From NCBI GenBank assembly GCA_028283725.1, contig JAPWKC010000004.1:1973501-2037500 (forward strand): 64,000 bases of DNA, read 5' to 3'. Source of the DNA: Neorhizobium sp. (GTDB taxonomy: Bacteria; Pseudomonadota; Alphaproteobacteria; Rhizobiales; Rhizobiaceae). The position numbers and the translations under genes are program-made. The notes beneath the pieces were generated by a model. The model had not been told where the DNA came from. It worked only from the letters and a program-made list of their open reading frames with translations, and searched no databases. Below are positions 9,196-20,146 of the stretch, in pieces. Position 1 is the stretch's first letter. Each line of letters begins with the position of its first letter.

Positions 9196-10468
9196 TTAAG
9201 GTCTGATCTGGCCGGTGCCGTGCACGCGGTACTTGAACGAGGTCAGCTGTTCGACACCCACAGGGCCGCGGGCATGCATCTTGCCGGTTGAAATGCCGAT
9301 CTCGCCACCCATGCCGAACTCGCCGCCATCGGCAAACTGGGTCGAGGCATTGTGGAGCAGAATGGCCGAATCGATCTCGGAGAAGAAGCGGGCGACGACG
9401 GCCGGATCCTCAGCCAGAACGGCCTCCGTGTGGCTGGAGGAATAGGTGTTGATATGGTCGATCGCGCCACCGATGCCATCGACGATCGCAACCGAGATGA
9501 CGGCGTCGAGATATTCGGTGCGCCAGTCTTCTTCGGTCGCCGGCTTCAAGCCGGGAATGACTTTCAGGACGGCTGCGGAACCGCGCACCTCGCAACCCGC
9601 CTCAAGCAGATCCTGCACCAGCGGCTTCAGATGCGTCTCGATCGCGCCGCTATCGATCAGCAGCGTTTCGGCAGCACCGCAGACGCCGGTGCGGCGCATC
9701 TTGGCGTTGACGACGATCTTTTCGGCCATGGCAAGTTCCGCCGAGGCATCGACATAGATATGGCAGAGGCCTTCGAGATGGGCGAAGACCGGCACGCGCG
9801 CCTCGTTCTGCACGCGGGCGACGAGGCTCTTGCCGCCGCGCGGCACGATCACGTCGATCGCGCCGTCAAGGCCCGACAGCATGGCGCCGACGGCTGCGCG
9901 GTCCGTGGTCGGTACGATCTGGATCGCGTGTTCCGGCAGGCCGGCGGCCTTCAGGCCTTCCACGAGGCAGGCATGGATCGCCTGCGATGAATGGGCCGAG
10001 TCCGAGCCGCCGCGCAGGATCACGGCATTGCCGGCCTTGAGGCACAGGGCGCCGGCATCGGCAGTGACGTTCGGGCGGCTCTCGTAGATGACGCCGATGA
10101 CGCCGAGCGGCGTGCGGACGCGTTCGATCTGCAAACCATTCGGGCGATCCCAGGCGGTGATGACCTCGCCGACCGGGTCCTTGAAGGCGGCGATTTCGCG
10201 CAGCGCCTCGGCCATGCCGGCAATGCTTTTTTCCGTCAGCGTCAGGCGATCGATGAAGGAGGGCAGCAGTCCCTTGCCTTCGATGCCTTTCAGATCCTCG
10301 GCATTGGCGGCAAGGATGCTGTCCTTCGATGCGATCATGGCCACTGCCATGGCTTCCAGCGCGCGGTTCTTGGCCTCGGTCGAGGCGGACGCAAGCACGC
10401 GGGCGGCCGACTTCGCGTTTCTGCCGATCCCGTTCATGATGGAGGCGACATCGGTCGCGGCTGTTACC

Positions 10469-10479
<11 letters not shown>
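9196..10479 (-). CDS. proA: Gamma-glutamyl phosphate reductase ProA
   Basis: A 427-residue aldehyde-dehydrogenase-fold enzyme. It contains [33 protein letters not shown] and the catalytic cysteine in [14 protein letters not shown], all ProA signatures. It reduces gamma-glutamyl phosphate with NADPH to glutamate-5-semialdehyde, the second step of proline synthesis. The ATG at 10479 has GGAGA 9 nt upstream and overlaps proB by 11 nt; the frame continues upstream as an antisense-like extension inside proB, which I discard. Confidence 0.97.
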
Positions 10480-12765
<2,286 letters not shown>

Positions 12766-12891
12766 TCACGCCTGATCGATCCGGGTGGGTTTTCGATATC
12801 GTCGCTTTGGCTCAAGGTCAAAGACAAACATGAAAGACGCCGTGTGACGGGACGGTCTCATGAAGGCTTTCGCCCGGCCTTTTCTTGTTCA

Positions 12892-12921
12892 GCCGCCCCG
12901 GCATAGGCAATGCGGGGCGGC
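12892..12921 (-). terminator. Hairpin after the GNAT gene pair
   Basis: An 8-bp GC-only stem (GCCGCCCC 12892-12899 with GGGGCGGC 12914-12921) lies between the second GNAT gene and obg. There is no clean U tract on the minus strand, so termination there is only plausible. Confidence 0.4.
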
Positions 12922-12947
12922 CTGTTTCGTTCAAGGTGCCGCCTGTT

Positions 12948-13532
12948 CTAGCGGCCGGCGGGGCGCAGATCTTCCGGCGCGAGCGCCGTATCGATATGCG
13001 GGACCATTGCATTGCGCGACCGGCTGAAGGCCTGGCTTGCATCGGTGATGCGAAAGCCGAGCTTGCGCTGGACATTGAGCGAGCCGAGGTTATCGGCAAA
13101 GGCGCCCGAATGGACGACCGTTTCCGGCATGCGCCGCAAGAAGCGCTCCAGCACGGCGCCGACGGCTTCCGTCATGTAGCCCTGATCCCAGAACATCCGG
13201 TTCAGCCAGTAGGCGAGATGCCAGCGGCCATGGCGCAGTTCCAGTTTGACGATGCCGATATGCACATCGTCTCCCGTGGTGACCGCCAGCGTCCATGCCG
13301 GCAGGACGCCTGCGGTCTGCAGCATCAGCCAGTCGAGCGCATCCTGCCTGTGATAGGGCTGGGGCACGCGTGCCAGCATGCGGGCGACCTTGAAATCGGA
13401 CAGCGTTTCGGCAATCGCCTGCGCATCCGACAACCGGTGGGGGCGCAGGATCAGCCTTTGCGTGGCGATGATCGGTGCGGGGCCGGGAGACAGAACGACC
13501 CTTGCGGCCTTCGGCAAGATTGCGGCGTTCAT
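12948..13532 (-). CDS. GNAT-family N-acetyltransferase (RimJ/RimL type)
   Basis: A 194-residue acetyltransferase of the RimJ-like group: TQRLILRPHRLSDAQAI at the start of the domain, AYWLNRMFWDQGYMTEAV (the acetyl-CoA binding beta4-alpha3 region) and DNLGSLNVQRKLGF near the end. Substrate unknown; relatives acetylate ribosomal proteins, other proteins or small amines. The ATG at 13532 overlaps the stop of the upstream GNAT gene (ATGA) and has GGGGAG upstream. The two neighbours look like an old tandem duplication. Both sit between rpmA and obg, as in other Rhizobiaceae. Confidence 0.87.
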   Translation of the reverse strand: MNAAILPKAARVVLSPGPAPIIATQRLILRPHRLSDAQAIAETLSDFKVARMLARVPQPYHRQDALDWLMLQTAGVLPAWTLAVTTGDDVHIGIVKLELRHGRWHLAYWLNRMFWDQGYMTEAVGAVLERFLRRMPETVVHSGAFADNLGSLNVQRKLGFRITDASQAFSRSRNAMVPHIDTALAPEDLRPAGR

Positions 13533-14176
13533 CTCAGATCTCCCCAGCTTCTCAACGACATCCAGGTCTTGCGATCGAGCCGGAACCATTCAACGGCGAT
13601 CATGCCGCCGAGCGCCAAACTCTCGACCATGCCGGCACCCTGAAACTGGAAGCCGCATTTCTGCACGACCCGCTTGGAGGCGACATTGGTAACCCGGCAG
13701 CGCGCATCGATGTGGTCTATGCTGTTGCGGGTGCGGAAGGCCATATCGACCAGGGCATGAGCGGCCTCTGTGGCATAGCCCTGGTTCCAATAGGGTTCGC
13801 CCAGCCAATAGCCGATTTCGAGCGTGCGGCCATCCGCGTGGGGTTCGAGGGCGCAGCAGCCGAGAAAGGCTCCGTTTTCGCCATTTGTGATGGCATAAAC
13901 GCACTTGCCAATCCCGCCGTCTTTCGTACGTCGTACGAAATCGGCCGCGTCTTTTGCCGTGTAGGGATGCGGCATACGCGACACCATGGTCGCAATGTTC
14001 GCATTGTTGGCGAGATGGGAAAGGGCGTCGATGTCTTCTTCGTGGGGGGCGCGCAGAACCAATCTCTGCGACAACAGGACGGGGCAATCGCCTCTTAACC
14101 GCTCTCTTAACCGATCCGGCCGCAGCCGTTCTTCCGGCGGCCGCGATTGGCTCGCCCTTAACAATTCGCCTTGCAT
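13529..14176 (-). CDS. GNAT-family N-acetyltransferase (RimJ/RimL type)
   Basis: A 215-residue paralogue of the downstream gene: SQRLVLRAPHEEDIDAL, GYWLGEPYWNQGYATEAA (acetyl-CoA site) and NVASKRVVQKCGF. The acceptor is unknown. The ATG at 14176 has AAGGAGA with a 6-nt spacer; an in-frame ATG eight codons upstream has none. Lying 127 nt after rpmA and behind a strong terminator, it probably has its own promoter. Confidence 0.87.
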   Translation of the reverse strand: MQGELLRASQSRPPEERLRPDRLRERLRGDCPVLLSQRLVLRAPHEEDIDALSHLANNANIATMVSRMPHPYTAKDAADFVRRTKDGGIGKCVYAITNGENGAFLGCCALEPHADGRTLEIGYWLGEPYWNQGYATEAAHALVDMAFRTRNSIDHIDARCRVTNVASKRVVQKCGFQFQGAGMVESLALGGMIAVEWFRLDRKTWMSLRSWGDLR

Positions 14177-14202
14177 GTTCAGTCTCCTTCTCGAGGACAA
14201 GA

Positions 14203-14240
14203 AAAAAGGGGAGGTGGGTGGCGCCCCATCTCCCCTTTTT
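14203..14240 (-). terminator. Rho-independent terminator after rpmA (bidirectional form)
   Basis: An 11-bp perfect stem (14203-14213 with 14230-14240), extended inward by a further imperfect stretch, has A/T ends on both sides, so each strand ends in a U run. It lies 63 nt beyond the rpmA stop and should end the rplU-rpmA transcript. Confidence 0.85.
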
Positions 14241-14303
14241 CTGACTGAACCTTACGCTTCAGCCGGGTCGATGAGACGCCGGCTGTTTATAAAGCGTGCC
14301 GGC

Positions 14304-14573
14304 TTATTCCGCTGCTTCTGCTTTCGGCATTACGGACACGAATACGCGGCCGTTAGCCTTCGTACGGTAGTTCACGTTGCCGGCGGTAAGCGCAAAAATC
14401 GTGTGGTCCTTGCCGAGGCCAACATTGGCGCCCGGATGCCACTGCGTACCGCGCTGGCGCACGATGATGTTGCCTGGAATGACGGTCTCGCCGCCAAACT
14501 TCTTCACGCCGAGGCGCTTGGAATTGGAATCGCGACCGTTGCGCGACGAACCGCCAGCTTTTTTATGTGCCAT
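14304..14573 (-). CDS. rpmA: 50S ribosomal protein L27
   Basis: An 89-residue L27: it starts [16 protein letters not shown], the conserved N-terminus that reaches the peptidyl-transferase centre, then [19 protein letters not shown] and [11 protein letters not shown]. The N-terminal extension cleaved in Firmicutes is absent. A GGAG lies before the ATG. It is cotranscribed with rplU, with a 31-nt gap. Confidence 0.98.
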   Translation of the reverse strand: MAHKKAGGSSRNGRDSNSKRLGVKKFGGETVIPGNIIVRQRGTQWHPGANVGLGKDHTIFALTAGNVNYRTKANGRVFVSVMPKAEAAE

Positions 14574-14604
14574 GGGAGTTCTCCTTTAAACCGAAATCCT
14601 GGAA

Positions 14605-14916
14605 TTAAGCCGTGATGTCCGTGATGCGGACGACCGTGTGATGCTGGCGATGGCCACGAATACGCTTGGAATTCTGGCGACGACGCTTCTTGAAGGAGAG
14701 AACCTTCTTGCCACGGTTGTGTTCGACAACTTCGGCCTTGACGAGGGCGCCCGCAACGAAGGGAGCACCGATCTTGGCATCGGCGCCAACGCCGACAACC
14801 AGGATTTCGTTGAATTCGATGACGGAACCAGCTTCGGCTTCCAGCTTTTCGATGGTGAGCACGTCGTTGGCCGCTACGCGGTACTGCTTACCGCCGGTCT
14901 TGATGACTGCGAACAT
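14605..14916 (-). CDS. rplU: 50S ribosomal protein L21
   Basis: A 103-residue L21 with [14 protein letters not shown] at the start and the [15 protein letters not shown] basic region near the C-terminus. It binds 23S rRNA in the 50S subunit. An AAGGA lies 7 nt before the ATG. It is the first gene of the rplU-rpmA operon, preceded by a leader of about 190 nt from the promoter at 15106-15134. Confidence 0.98.
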   Translation of the reverse strand: MFAVIKTGGKQYRVAANDVLTIEKLEAEAGSVIEFNEILVVGVGADAKIGAPFVAGALVKAEVVEHNRGKKVLSFKKRRRQNSKRIRGHRQHHTVVRITDITA

Positions 14917-15105
14917 TTGTTATCCTTTCATGTTCGTTCCGGCTCTGCCTCTCTCTTTCAGAAAGTGGCGGCCGTCTTTTTGCCAGTCGGGATGAAAGAA
15001 ATGGACGAGGAAAAACCCGACCCATCTTCCGGTGAGGCCGCCTGTCGCAACGGATCGCTTCAGGCAGGCAGGGGCATAAACCTGATACACCCCTTGTCGC
15101 GTGCG

Positions 15106-15134
15106 GCATTACGCGAGTGACAAAAAACTGTCAA
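15106..15134 (-). promoter_or_regulatory. Sigma-70-type promoter for rplU-rpmA
   Basis: On the minus strand, TTGACA (15134-15129) is followed after 17 nt by TAATGC (15111-15106), a good housekeeping promoter match, about 190 nt before the rplU start. The spacing and consensus -35 make it the best promoter candidate I see in the window. Transcription should start near 15099. Confidence 0.6.
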
Positions 15135-15233
15135 GGCAAAAGGATATGAAGAGTTTTATTTCACCCCTTGCCAGCCCGATTTTTCATCGTTATGAGACAC
15201 CCCGCGCTGACCAACGCGTCATCATGCTCAAGC

Positions 15234-15323
15234 GGAGAGGTGGCTGAGTGGTCGAAAGCACCGCACTCGAAATGCGGCATACGGGCAACCGTATCGTGGG
15301 TTCGAATCCCACCCTCTCCGCCA
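15234..15323 (+). tRNA. tRNA-Ser (anticodon CGA)
   Basis: A 90-nt class II tRNA. The acceptor arms GGAGAGG (15234-15240) and CCTCTCC (15313-15319) pair fully, with discriminator G and encoded CCA. The anticodon stem CCGCA/TGCGG closes a loop with CGA at 15268-15270, reading UCG. There is a long variable arm (TACGGGCAACCGTA) and a TTCGAATC T-loop. All features fit tRNA-Ser. It is divergent from rplU. Confidence 0.98.
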
Positions 15324-15760
15324 TAATTTCCCTTGAGCCCCAGGGCTTCCGGCAATCCTATAAAATTGCCCGGTCCTGATTGCCGGTGTCCGAATTGGTT
15401 GAGTTATACGCCCGGCACCCCTGCCTCGCAGAGTTGCACATACCGATAATCTTGTTTCAGACTTTCAATCCCTTGGCGTTTTCACGCGGCGATCGCACAT
15501 CGAAAACAATATGACGCCGGCTATCCCGGCGTTTGTTTTCCTGGCCCGGTTGCATCCGTTTTCTGTAGCTTGGTTGTGGCGCTCAGTCGCTGTTGGACCG
15601 TAGCCTGTCCGCCAGGGCTGGCTATCCTTGGCATCGACTCCAAGCCAGACAGAATTTGTGGCGGTGGCAGGCGCGGGGGCGCCGGGCGTTTGACGTCTCC
15701 AGATGCTGCAACCTTGCAGGGACACCATCGTCGTTGTCCACCGGCCCGGCGCCGTTTTGA
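15324..15760. other. Intergenic stretch after tRNA-Ser
   Basis: No gene is supported. An 87-codon minus-strand frame (15465-15728) has no ribosome-binding site or protein-like composition. The only clear structure is the hairpin at 15514-15540. I looked for integrase or tRNA-fragment (att) signs near the tRNA 3' end and saw none. Confidence 0.55.
15514..15540 (+). terminator. Rho-independent terminator downstream of tRNA-Ser
   Basis: A 7-bp stem ACGCCGG (15514-15520) / CCGGCGT (15526-15532) with a 5-nt loop is followed by TTGTTTTCC. It lies about 190 nt after the tRNA and is the first terminator-like structure on that strand. Confidence 0.6.
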
Positions 15761-16090
15761 CTACCGAGCAACGAGCCGGATGCTCAAGGGCACAGCGCCG
15801 TCTATGATGTCCAGCAAGCGGTCGATATTCGGGTGGGCGCCGGGGCGGTTTCTTGCATCGGCCGTGTGCTCGGCAAAAATGTCGAGGGCGTGGGTCGAAG
15901 CGTCCTTATCGAGCATCCCGAAAGACTGCTGGAGATATTGGTAGACGGCGAGCGAACCCTGTTTGCCGGGTTGATTTTCAATCGTCGCGACAATTTCGCC
16001 CGACGGGTCGATGAGGTCTATGCGAGCAAGACCTTCGACCGATGGCAGAAGTTGCAGATTGTCCTTGAACGAATCCGTAGGCTGGATCAT
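15761..16090 (-). CDS. Conserved small protein, DUF2322-like
   Basis: A 109-residue soluble protein beginning MIQPTDSFKDNLQLLPSV, with LARIDLIDPSGEIVATI and AEHTADARNRPGAHPNIDRL. This pattern fits DUF2322, a small family of unknown function; I recall it from pattern, not from a search. The AAAGGA 7 nt before the ATG supports real translation. No membrane segment or cysteine is present. No function can be inferred from its neighbours. Confidence 0.7.
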   Translation of the reverse strand: MIQPTDSFKDNLQLLPSVEGLARIDLIDPSGEIVATIENQPGKQGSLAVYQYLQQSFGMLDKDASTHALDIFAEHTADARNRPGAHPNIDRLLDIIDGAVPLSIRLVAR

Positions 16091-16301
16091 TGCCGGTTCC
16101 TTTTCTTGTGGCAGGCTGGCGTCGCGTCTAGCAGGTTCGGTTGCCCCTCGCTACGTCAGGTCGGCCGGATGGGACGGGCGACCATCTCGCATGCCACCCA
16201 GCCCCATCCCACCTCGCCCATGCGGTTTGACCCTGGCTCCGGCTGTCGTCGAGGTTCGGCCGAGTTAAGCCAAGCGGAACCTGAATTTTCGAGCCCACGT
16301 T

Positions 16302-16877
16302 TCAAGCCGTCAGCAGCTTTTCCGCCCAGCTCTTCGGCTCGTCGCCGCTGCTCATGTCTGCCTGCACGAGACCATTGACCATGAAGGTCGGCGAGACGTG
16401 GATGCCGTTCTGGCGGGCATAGCGGCAGTGTTTCTTGATCTCGCGGTCCAGCGTCGGCAGAGCGAAGGCGGTTTTGAGCGGGATGCCGCTGTAGGCTTCC
16501 ACGCGCTCGATGATGTCGTTGGGCGTTGCATCCATGTTCGGGCCGCCCGCGTGGTGCTCGAACTCGAATTCCTCGCGATGGGCGGCGACGGCATCCAGCA
16601 CGGTCTTGGCTGCAGCCTTGCCGCCCTCAAGCGTCGAAGCGGCCAGCACGCAGCGGGTAATCACGCCGGAAAACATGTGCCAGGGTTGCGATTGCAGCCA
16701 GATACGGATGGTGATCCTGTCTTCTCCGGTAATCGACAGCAATTCGTCCAGCTTGCGGAAGGCCTTTACCGAATAGGGGCAGGTCGGCTCAAGAAAAACT
16801 TCGAAAAGAGCAGGGCCGGTGCCCCAGGTCAGCGGGTCGGCATGCCATTCGCCGGAGGCGGTCTTATCTATTGTCAT
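16302..16877 (-). CDS. DsbA-like thioredoxin-fold protein with a CPYS motif
   Basis: A 191-residue protein with a thioredoxin fold: LFEVFLEPTCPYSVKAF at residues 24-40 holds the active-site motif as CPYS, with the second cysteine replaced by serine, and HVSPTF near residue 160 holds the cis-proline loop. A helical insert lies between. There is no signal peptide, so it is probably cytosolic. A one-cysteine motif is more like glutathione-S-transferase-kappa or peroxiredoxin-type chemistry than disulfide oxidation. GGAG lies 8 nt before the ATG. It is monocistronic as far as I can see. Confidence 0.75.
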   Translation of the reverse strand: MTIDKTASGEWHADPLTWGTGPALFEVFLEPTCPYSVKAFRKLDELLSITGEDRITIRIWLQSQPWHMFSGVITRCVLAASTLEGGKAAAKTVLDAVAAHREEFEFEHHAGGPNMDATPNDIIERVEAYSGIPLKTAFALPTLDREIKKHCRYARQNGIHVSPTFMVNGLVQADMSSGDEPKSWAEKLLTA

Positions 16878-16983
16878 CGTCGTTACTCCGAATCATCCCG
16901 TTGCGTCTCGCCATCCCAATCCCGACAGGGGCGATTGTCCATGTCGGGCAGAGGATTAAACGCAGATGGCGGGGTCGATCCGA

Positions 16984-17274
16984 TCACGCCTTTGCGATCT
17001 TGCGGCGACCGATGGCGCGAAACACCACGAAGCCGGCAACAAGGCCGGTCATCGTCCATTTGACCGGCAGCGCATCAGCCGTTTCGCTGCGGATCGGTAA
17101 TACGGTTACTGTCCCCGGTCTCGATTCGACGCCCGCTTTGCCATCCGCCTTGGCTTGTTCGATCTGTTGGGGCGACACGACCCATTCGGCACCGCGCAGC
17201 TTGTCAATCGTCATGAAACCGAAGCCGACAACCAGTCCGATGACGACCGACCATAGAATACGCTTTACCATCAT
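16984..17274 (-). CDS. Small membrane protein of unknown function
   Basis: A 96-residue protein with a hydrophobic segment at residues 5-22 (ILWSVVIGLVVGFGFM), a polar loop of about 45 residues, and a second segment at about 72-88 (WTMTGLVAGFVVFRAIG) ending in a basic tail. GGAAGGA lies 8 nt before the ATG, so translation is credible. I do not recognise the family. It points away from the LysR gene across a 440-nt gap. Confidence 0.65.
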   Translation of the reverse strand: MMVKRILWSVVIGLVVGFGFMTIDKLRGAEWVVSPQQIEQAKADGKAGVESRPGTVTVLPIRSETADALPVKWTMTGLVAGFVVFRAIGRRKIAKA

Positions 17275-17714
17275 CTTGTAATTCCTTCCAATTTAGATCT
17301 TTCGAAAGCGGCCTAACCGATGGGCGGCCGGGCGGCAAGCCCTTTGCCCGGCTGTCGCGCGCAGGGCTTCCTGTCCGGTCGAACGGCCCCCAAGTCTTTC
17401 AGCCGGATGATCATTCGTCCTGCAGAGCCGGTGTCCGGTTAAGCGGAGCAAGGGATGCCATTCCCGCAAGCAGGCGACGGGAGATCGATCGCCCTGTCTA
17501 TGTCGACCTTCATGGCTCTGATCGGGGTGCCGTGCCGCCTTGCAGCGCAGAGAGGCCCGTATCCCGGCTTATCGCGGGACCCCGCCGGTTGACAGGGACC
17601 CCTCGTCAGGCTTTCAACGCGTCTGAATGTTTCGGCATGGTGTGTGGCAAGTGGGCGATCGATCCTTCATCGAGCGTTGCGGCCACCGGTACCGAAGACC
17701 ATGAAAGGGTTCTG
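17275..17714. other. Divergent intergenic region
   Basis: It lies between the small membrane protein gene and the LysR gene. The LysR frame stays open back to 17532, but that part has no ribosome-binding site and no HTH-like sequence. I see no RNA gene or clear promoter. Confidence 0.5.
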
Positions 17715-18620
17715 ATGGATCGGCGCGATTGCGACAGGATGTTCGTGGCGGTGGTCGATGGCGGCAGCTTTGCCTCTGCCGCGGACCGGCTCGGCACAAG
17801 CAGCGGTCAAGCGTCCAAGCTGATCTCCCGGCTCGAGGCAGAGCTCGGCGTGCAGCTTCTGACGCGCACGACGCGGGCGCTTTCGCTGACGGAGGCAGGC
17901 CGCGCCTATCTCGTCGGCATCCGTCCCCTGCTCGACGATTTCGACGCGCTCGATGCCGCCGTGCGCAATGCCTCCGGCGCGCCCTCCGGGCGGTTGCGCA
18001 TCAGTGCGCCGGTTTCCTTCGGCACGACGCGGCTCGCGCCGGTTCTTCTCGATTTCGCCCGCGCCTACGCGGATATCGAACTGGACGTTCATTTTTCCGA
18101 TCGGCTCGTCAACCTGATCGACGAGGGCTATGACGCGGCGATCCGGATCGGCCGCCCCTATGACAGTTCTCTCGTCGCACGCAAGCTCTGCGATTCGCGT
18201 GTGATCGTTGCCGCCGCCTCCGATTATCTGCTGCGGCGCGGCGTCCCTATATCGCCGCTCGATCTTGCGGCGCATGACTGCATCATCGACACGAATTTTC
18301 GCGAGGCGCTCCGTTGGCGGTTTCGTCCCAGCGGCGGGGAGGATCTCATCGTGCCGGTCAGCGGCCGCCTGCAATTTTCCAATGCCGAGGCTTGTCTCTC
18401 GGCGGCGCTGGCTGGGCTCGGCATCGCCCGCCTACCCTCGTTCATCGCCGGCCCGCCCTTGAAGGAGGGGAAGCTTCAGCCCCTGTTCTCGTCCATGGAG
18501 GAGGACCGTTTCGGCATTTTCGTGCTTTATCCACCCGCGCGTCACCTGGCGCTCAAGGTGCGTGTGCTGGTCGATTTTCTGGCCGATGCGTTCAAGGGCA
18601 AGCCGACCTGGGATCCGTGA
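17715..18620 (+). CDS. LysR-family transcriptional regulator
   Basis: A 301-residue LTTR: N-terminal winged helix (residues 1-60; GGSFASAADRLGTSSGQASK, LISRLEAELGVQLLTRTTR) and a two-lobed effector domain. The ATG at 17715 has AAAGGG 5 nt upstream; the longer frame is not used. It lies 144 nt before doxX on the same strand. Related LTTRs next to doxX/VOC/hydroquinone reductase genes respond to quinones or phenols, so control of the downstream cassette is likely but inferred. Confidence 0.9.
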   Translation: MDRRDCDRMFVAVVDGGSFASAADRLGTSSGQASKLISRLEAELGVQLLTRTTRALSLTEAGRAYLVGIRPLLDDFDALDAAVRNASGAPSGRLRISAPVSFGTTRLAPVLLDFARAYADIELDVHFSDRLVNLIDEGYDAAIRIGRPYDSSLVARKLCDSRVIVAAASDYLLRRGVPISPLDLAAHDCIIDTNFREALRWRFRPSGGEDLIVPVSGRLQFSNAEACLSAALAGLGIARLPSFIAGPPLKEGKLQPLFSSMEEDRFGIFVLYPPARHLALKVRVLVDFLADAFKGKPTWDP

Positions 18621-18663
18621 GGGGCCTTTCTGGATGTGCCAGCTCTCCCTTGCAAGCGATTAA

Positions 18664-18676
18664 TTCCAAAATGGAA
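18664..18676. promoter_or_regulatory. Palindrome upstream of doxX, possible operator
   Basis: TTCCA-AAA-TGGAA is a perfect 5-bp dyad, followed by a further GGAA/TTCC pair within 20 nt. It lies 88 nt before doxX and behind the LysR stop. A binding site for a regulator of the doxX cassette is a reasonable guess; no classic T-N11-A box was located here. Confidence 0.3.
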
Positions 18677-18764
18677 ACTATCTTCCCGTTATGGCCCCGA
18701 TAATATCTTCTTCGGAATTGATGCATGGTCCGGTCAGTCATCCTCAAATCGGGAAGCGATATTC

Positions 18765-19175
18765 ATGACCGACAGCCGCACCGCGCCTTACGCCGCCCTC
18801 ATTCTTCGTATCAGCCTCGGCATTCTTTTTCTCGCCCATGCAGGCCTGAAGATTTTCGTCTTTACACCGGCTGGCACGGCCAGCTTCTTTGCCTCGCTCG
18901 GCCTGCCGGGCTGGTTTGCCTATATCACCATGGCCTGGGAAGTCATCGGCGCCGTCGCCTTGATCATTGGCGTCCTGCCGCGGCTCGTGGCAATCGTCAT
19001 GATCCCGGTTCTGCTCGGCGCGATCTTCACCGTGCATGGCCATGCCGGCTTCTTCTTCACCAATCCGAATGGTGGCTGGGAATTCCCTGCTTTCTGGATC
19101 ATCGGCCTGATTGTCCTGGCGCTGATCGGTGACGGTGCCTACGCTGTCAAGCCGACGACGACGGCACGCGCCTGA
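18765..19175 (+). CDS. DoxX-family membrane protein
   Basis: A 136-residue protein with four membrane helices (about residues 8-28, 45-66, 70-90 and 105-128), starting RTAPYAALILRISLGILF and with the conserved FLAHAGLKIF motif of the DoxX/SURF4-like family. DoxX proteins are linked to oxidoreductase complexes and thiol or quinone stress; the exact reaction is unknown. GGAAG lies before the ATG at 18765. It heads the doxX-VOC-yqjG run. Confidence 0.87.
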   Translation: MTDSRTAPYAALILRISLGILFLAHAGLKIFVFTPAGTASFFASLGLPGWFAYITMAWEVIGAVALIIGVLPRLVAIVMIPVLLGAIFTVHGHAGFFFTNPNGGWEFPAFWIIGLIVLALIGDGAYAVKPTTTARA

Positions 19176-19203
19176 TCCTGGCGTGACGATAGAGGGGACG
19201 GCC

Positions 19204-20088
19204 ATGGTTTCGATCGGTCGGGTCACGCTGGTGGTCCATGATATCGATGCCGTTGCCGCCTTCTATGAGAACGAGATCGGTCTTCACGTCGTCCACAAGA
19301 GCGGGACGAAGGCCGATCTCGGCACCGGTGACGGAACGGTTCTTCTGTCCCTTCATGGCAATCCCGCAGCCCTGCTGCCAGAGCCGCGTGCCGCGGGGCT
19401 ATTCCATACGGCCTTTCTCCTGCCATCGCGGGGCGATCTTGGCCGCTGGGTCCGCCATGCGCTCGAGCGGGGCCTTGTAATCGTCGGAGCGGCCGACCAT
19501 GCCGTCAGCGAAGCGGTCTATCTTGCAGATCCTGAAGGAAACGGCATCGAGATCTATGCGGATCGGCCGCGGGATCTCTGGCGTTGGAACCATGGCGAAG
19601 TCGAGATGCCGAGCGACCGCTTGGATATGCAGGTGCTGGCAAAAGCCGGTGCCGAGCGTCTGTGGCGCGGCTTGCCCGACGGTTCGGTGATCGGTCACGT
19701 CCATTTGAAAGTGGGTGGCATCGCTTCTGCGGAAGCATTCTATCGCGACATTCTCGGGCTTGCCGTCACCTGTCATTATCCCGGCGGCAGTTTTTTGGCT
19801 GCGGACGGCTATCACCATCATATCGCGGTCAATATCTGGAAAAGCCGGGGCGCAAAAAGGATCGAGGCAGCGGTGACGGGACTGGCCGGGTTGGAGCTTC
19901 TGGTCGATCCAGACCGGCTTAGCAGTATCAGAATGCGCGCCATGGCCGCCGGCATCTCTTCTCCTGTCGATGAGGGCGACCGCATCACGCTTGCCGATCC
20001 CTGGGGAATCGAGATCAATGTGGTTTCAAGACCGCGCATGCCAGGAGGCACGCTGGACAAGCACGGTCAGCCGGTCGTTCAGAGATAG
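19204..20088 (+). CDS. Two-domain VOC protein, CatE-like extradiol dioxygenase
   Basis: A 294-residue protein with two vicinal-oxygen-chelate domains: residues 5-125 (RVTLVVHDIDAVAAFYEN, ending DPEGNGIEIYAD) and about 165-285 (GHVHLKVGGIASAEAFYRD, ADPWGIEINV). Candidate iron ligands are in GHVHLKV, YHHHIAV and the WGIEI glutamate of the second domain. The architecture matches CatE-type catechol 2,3-dioxygenases that open catechols formed from quinones. It starts 28 nt after doxX. The substrate is inferred from the family and the neighbouring hydroquinone reductase. Confidence 0.83.
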   Translation: MVSIGRVTLVVHDIDAVAAFYENEIGLHVVHKSGTKADLGTGDGTVLLSLHGNPAALLPEPRAAGLFHTAFLLPSRGDLGRWVRHALERGLVIVGAADHAVSEAVYLADPEGNGIEIYADRPRDLWRWNHGEVEMPSDRLDMQVLAKAGAERLWRGLPDGSVIGHVHLKVGGIASAEAFYRDILGLAVTCHYPGGSFLAADGYHHHIAVNIWKSRGAKRIEAAVTGLAGLELLVDPDRLSSIRMRAMAAGISSPVDEGDRITLADPWGIEINVVSRPRMPGGTLDKHGQPVVQR

Positions 20089-20146
20089 AACAGATGGTCC
20101 ATGGTGGGTTCATCATCGGACATATGCATAAAGAGTGAGGTCAGAG

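Noticed and set aside
15465..15728. 87-codon minus-strand frame between tRNA-Ser and the DUF2322-like gene
   Set aside because: No ribosome-binding site, unlikely composition, and overlaps a plus-strand terminator.
15234..15760. Possible genomic island insertion at tRNA-Ser
   Set aside because: No integrase, no repeat of the tRNA 3' end was noticed, and the flanking genes are chromosomal.
17532..17714. Longer N-terminus for the LysR regulator
   Set aside because: The HTH of LTTRs starts within the first 10 residues; the ATG at 17715 gives this, the longer frame does not.
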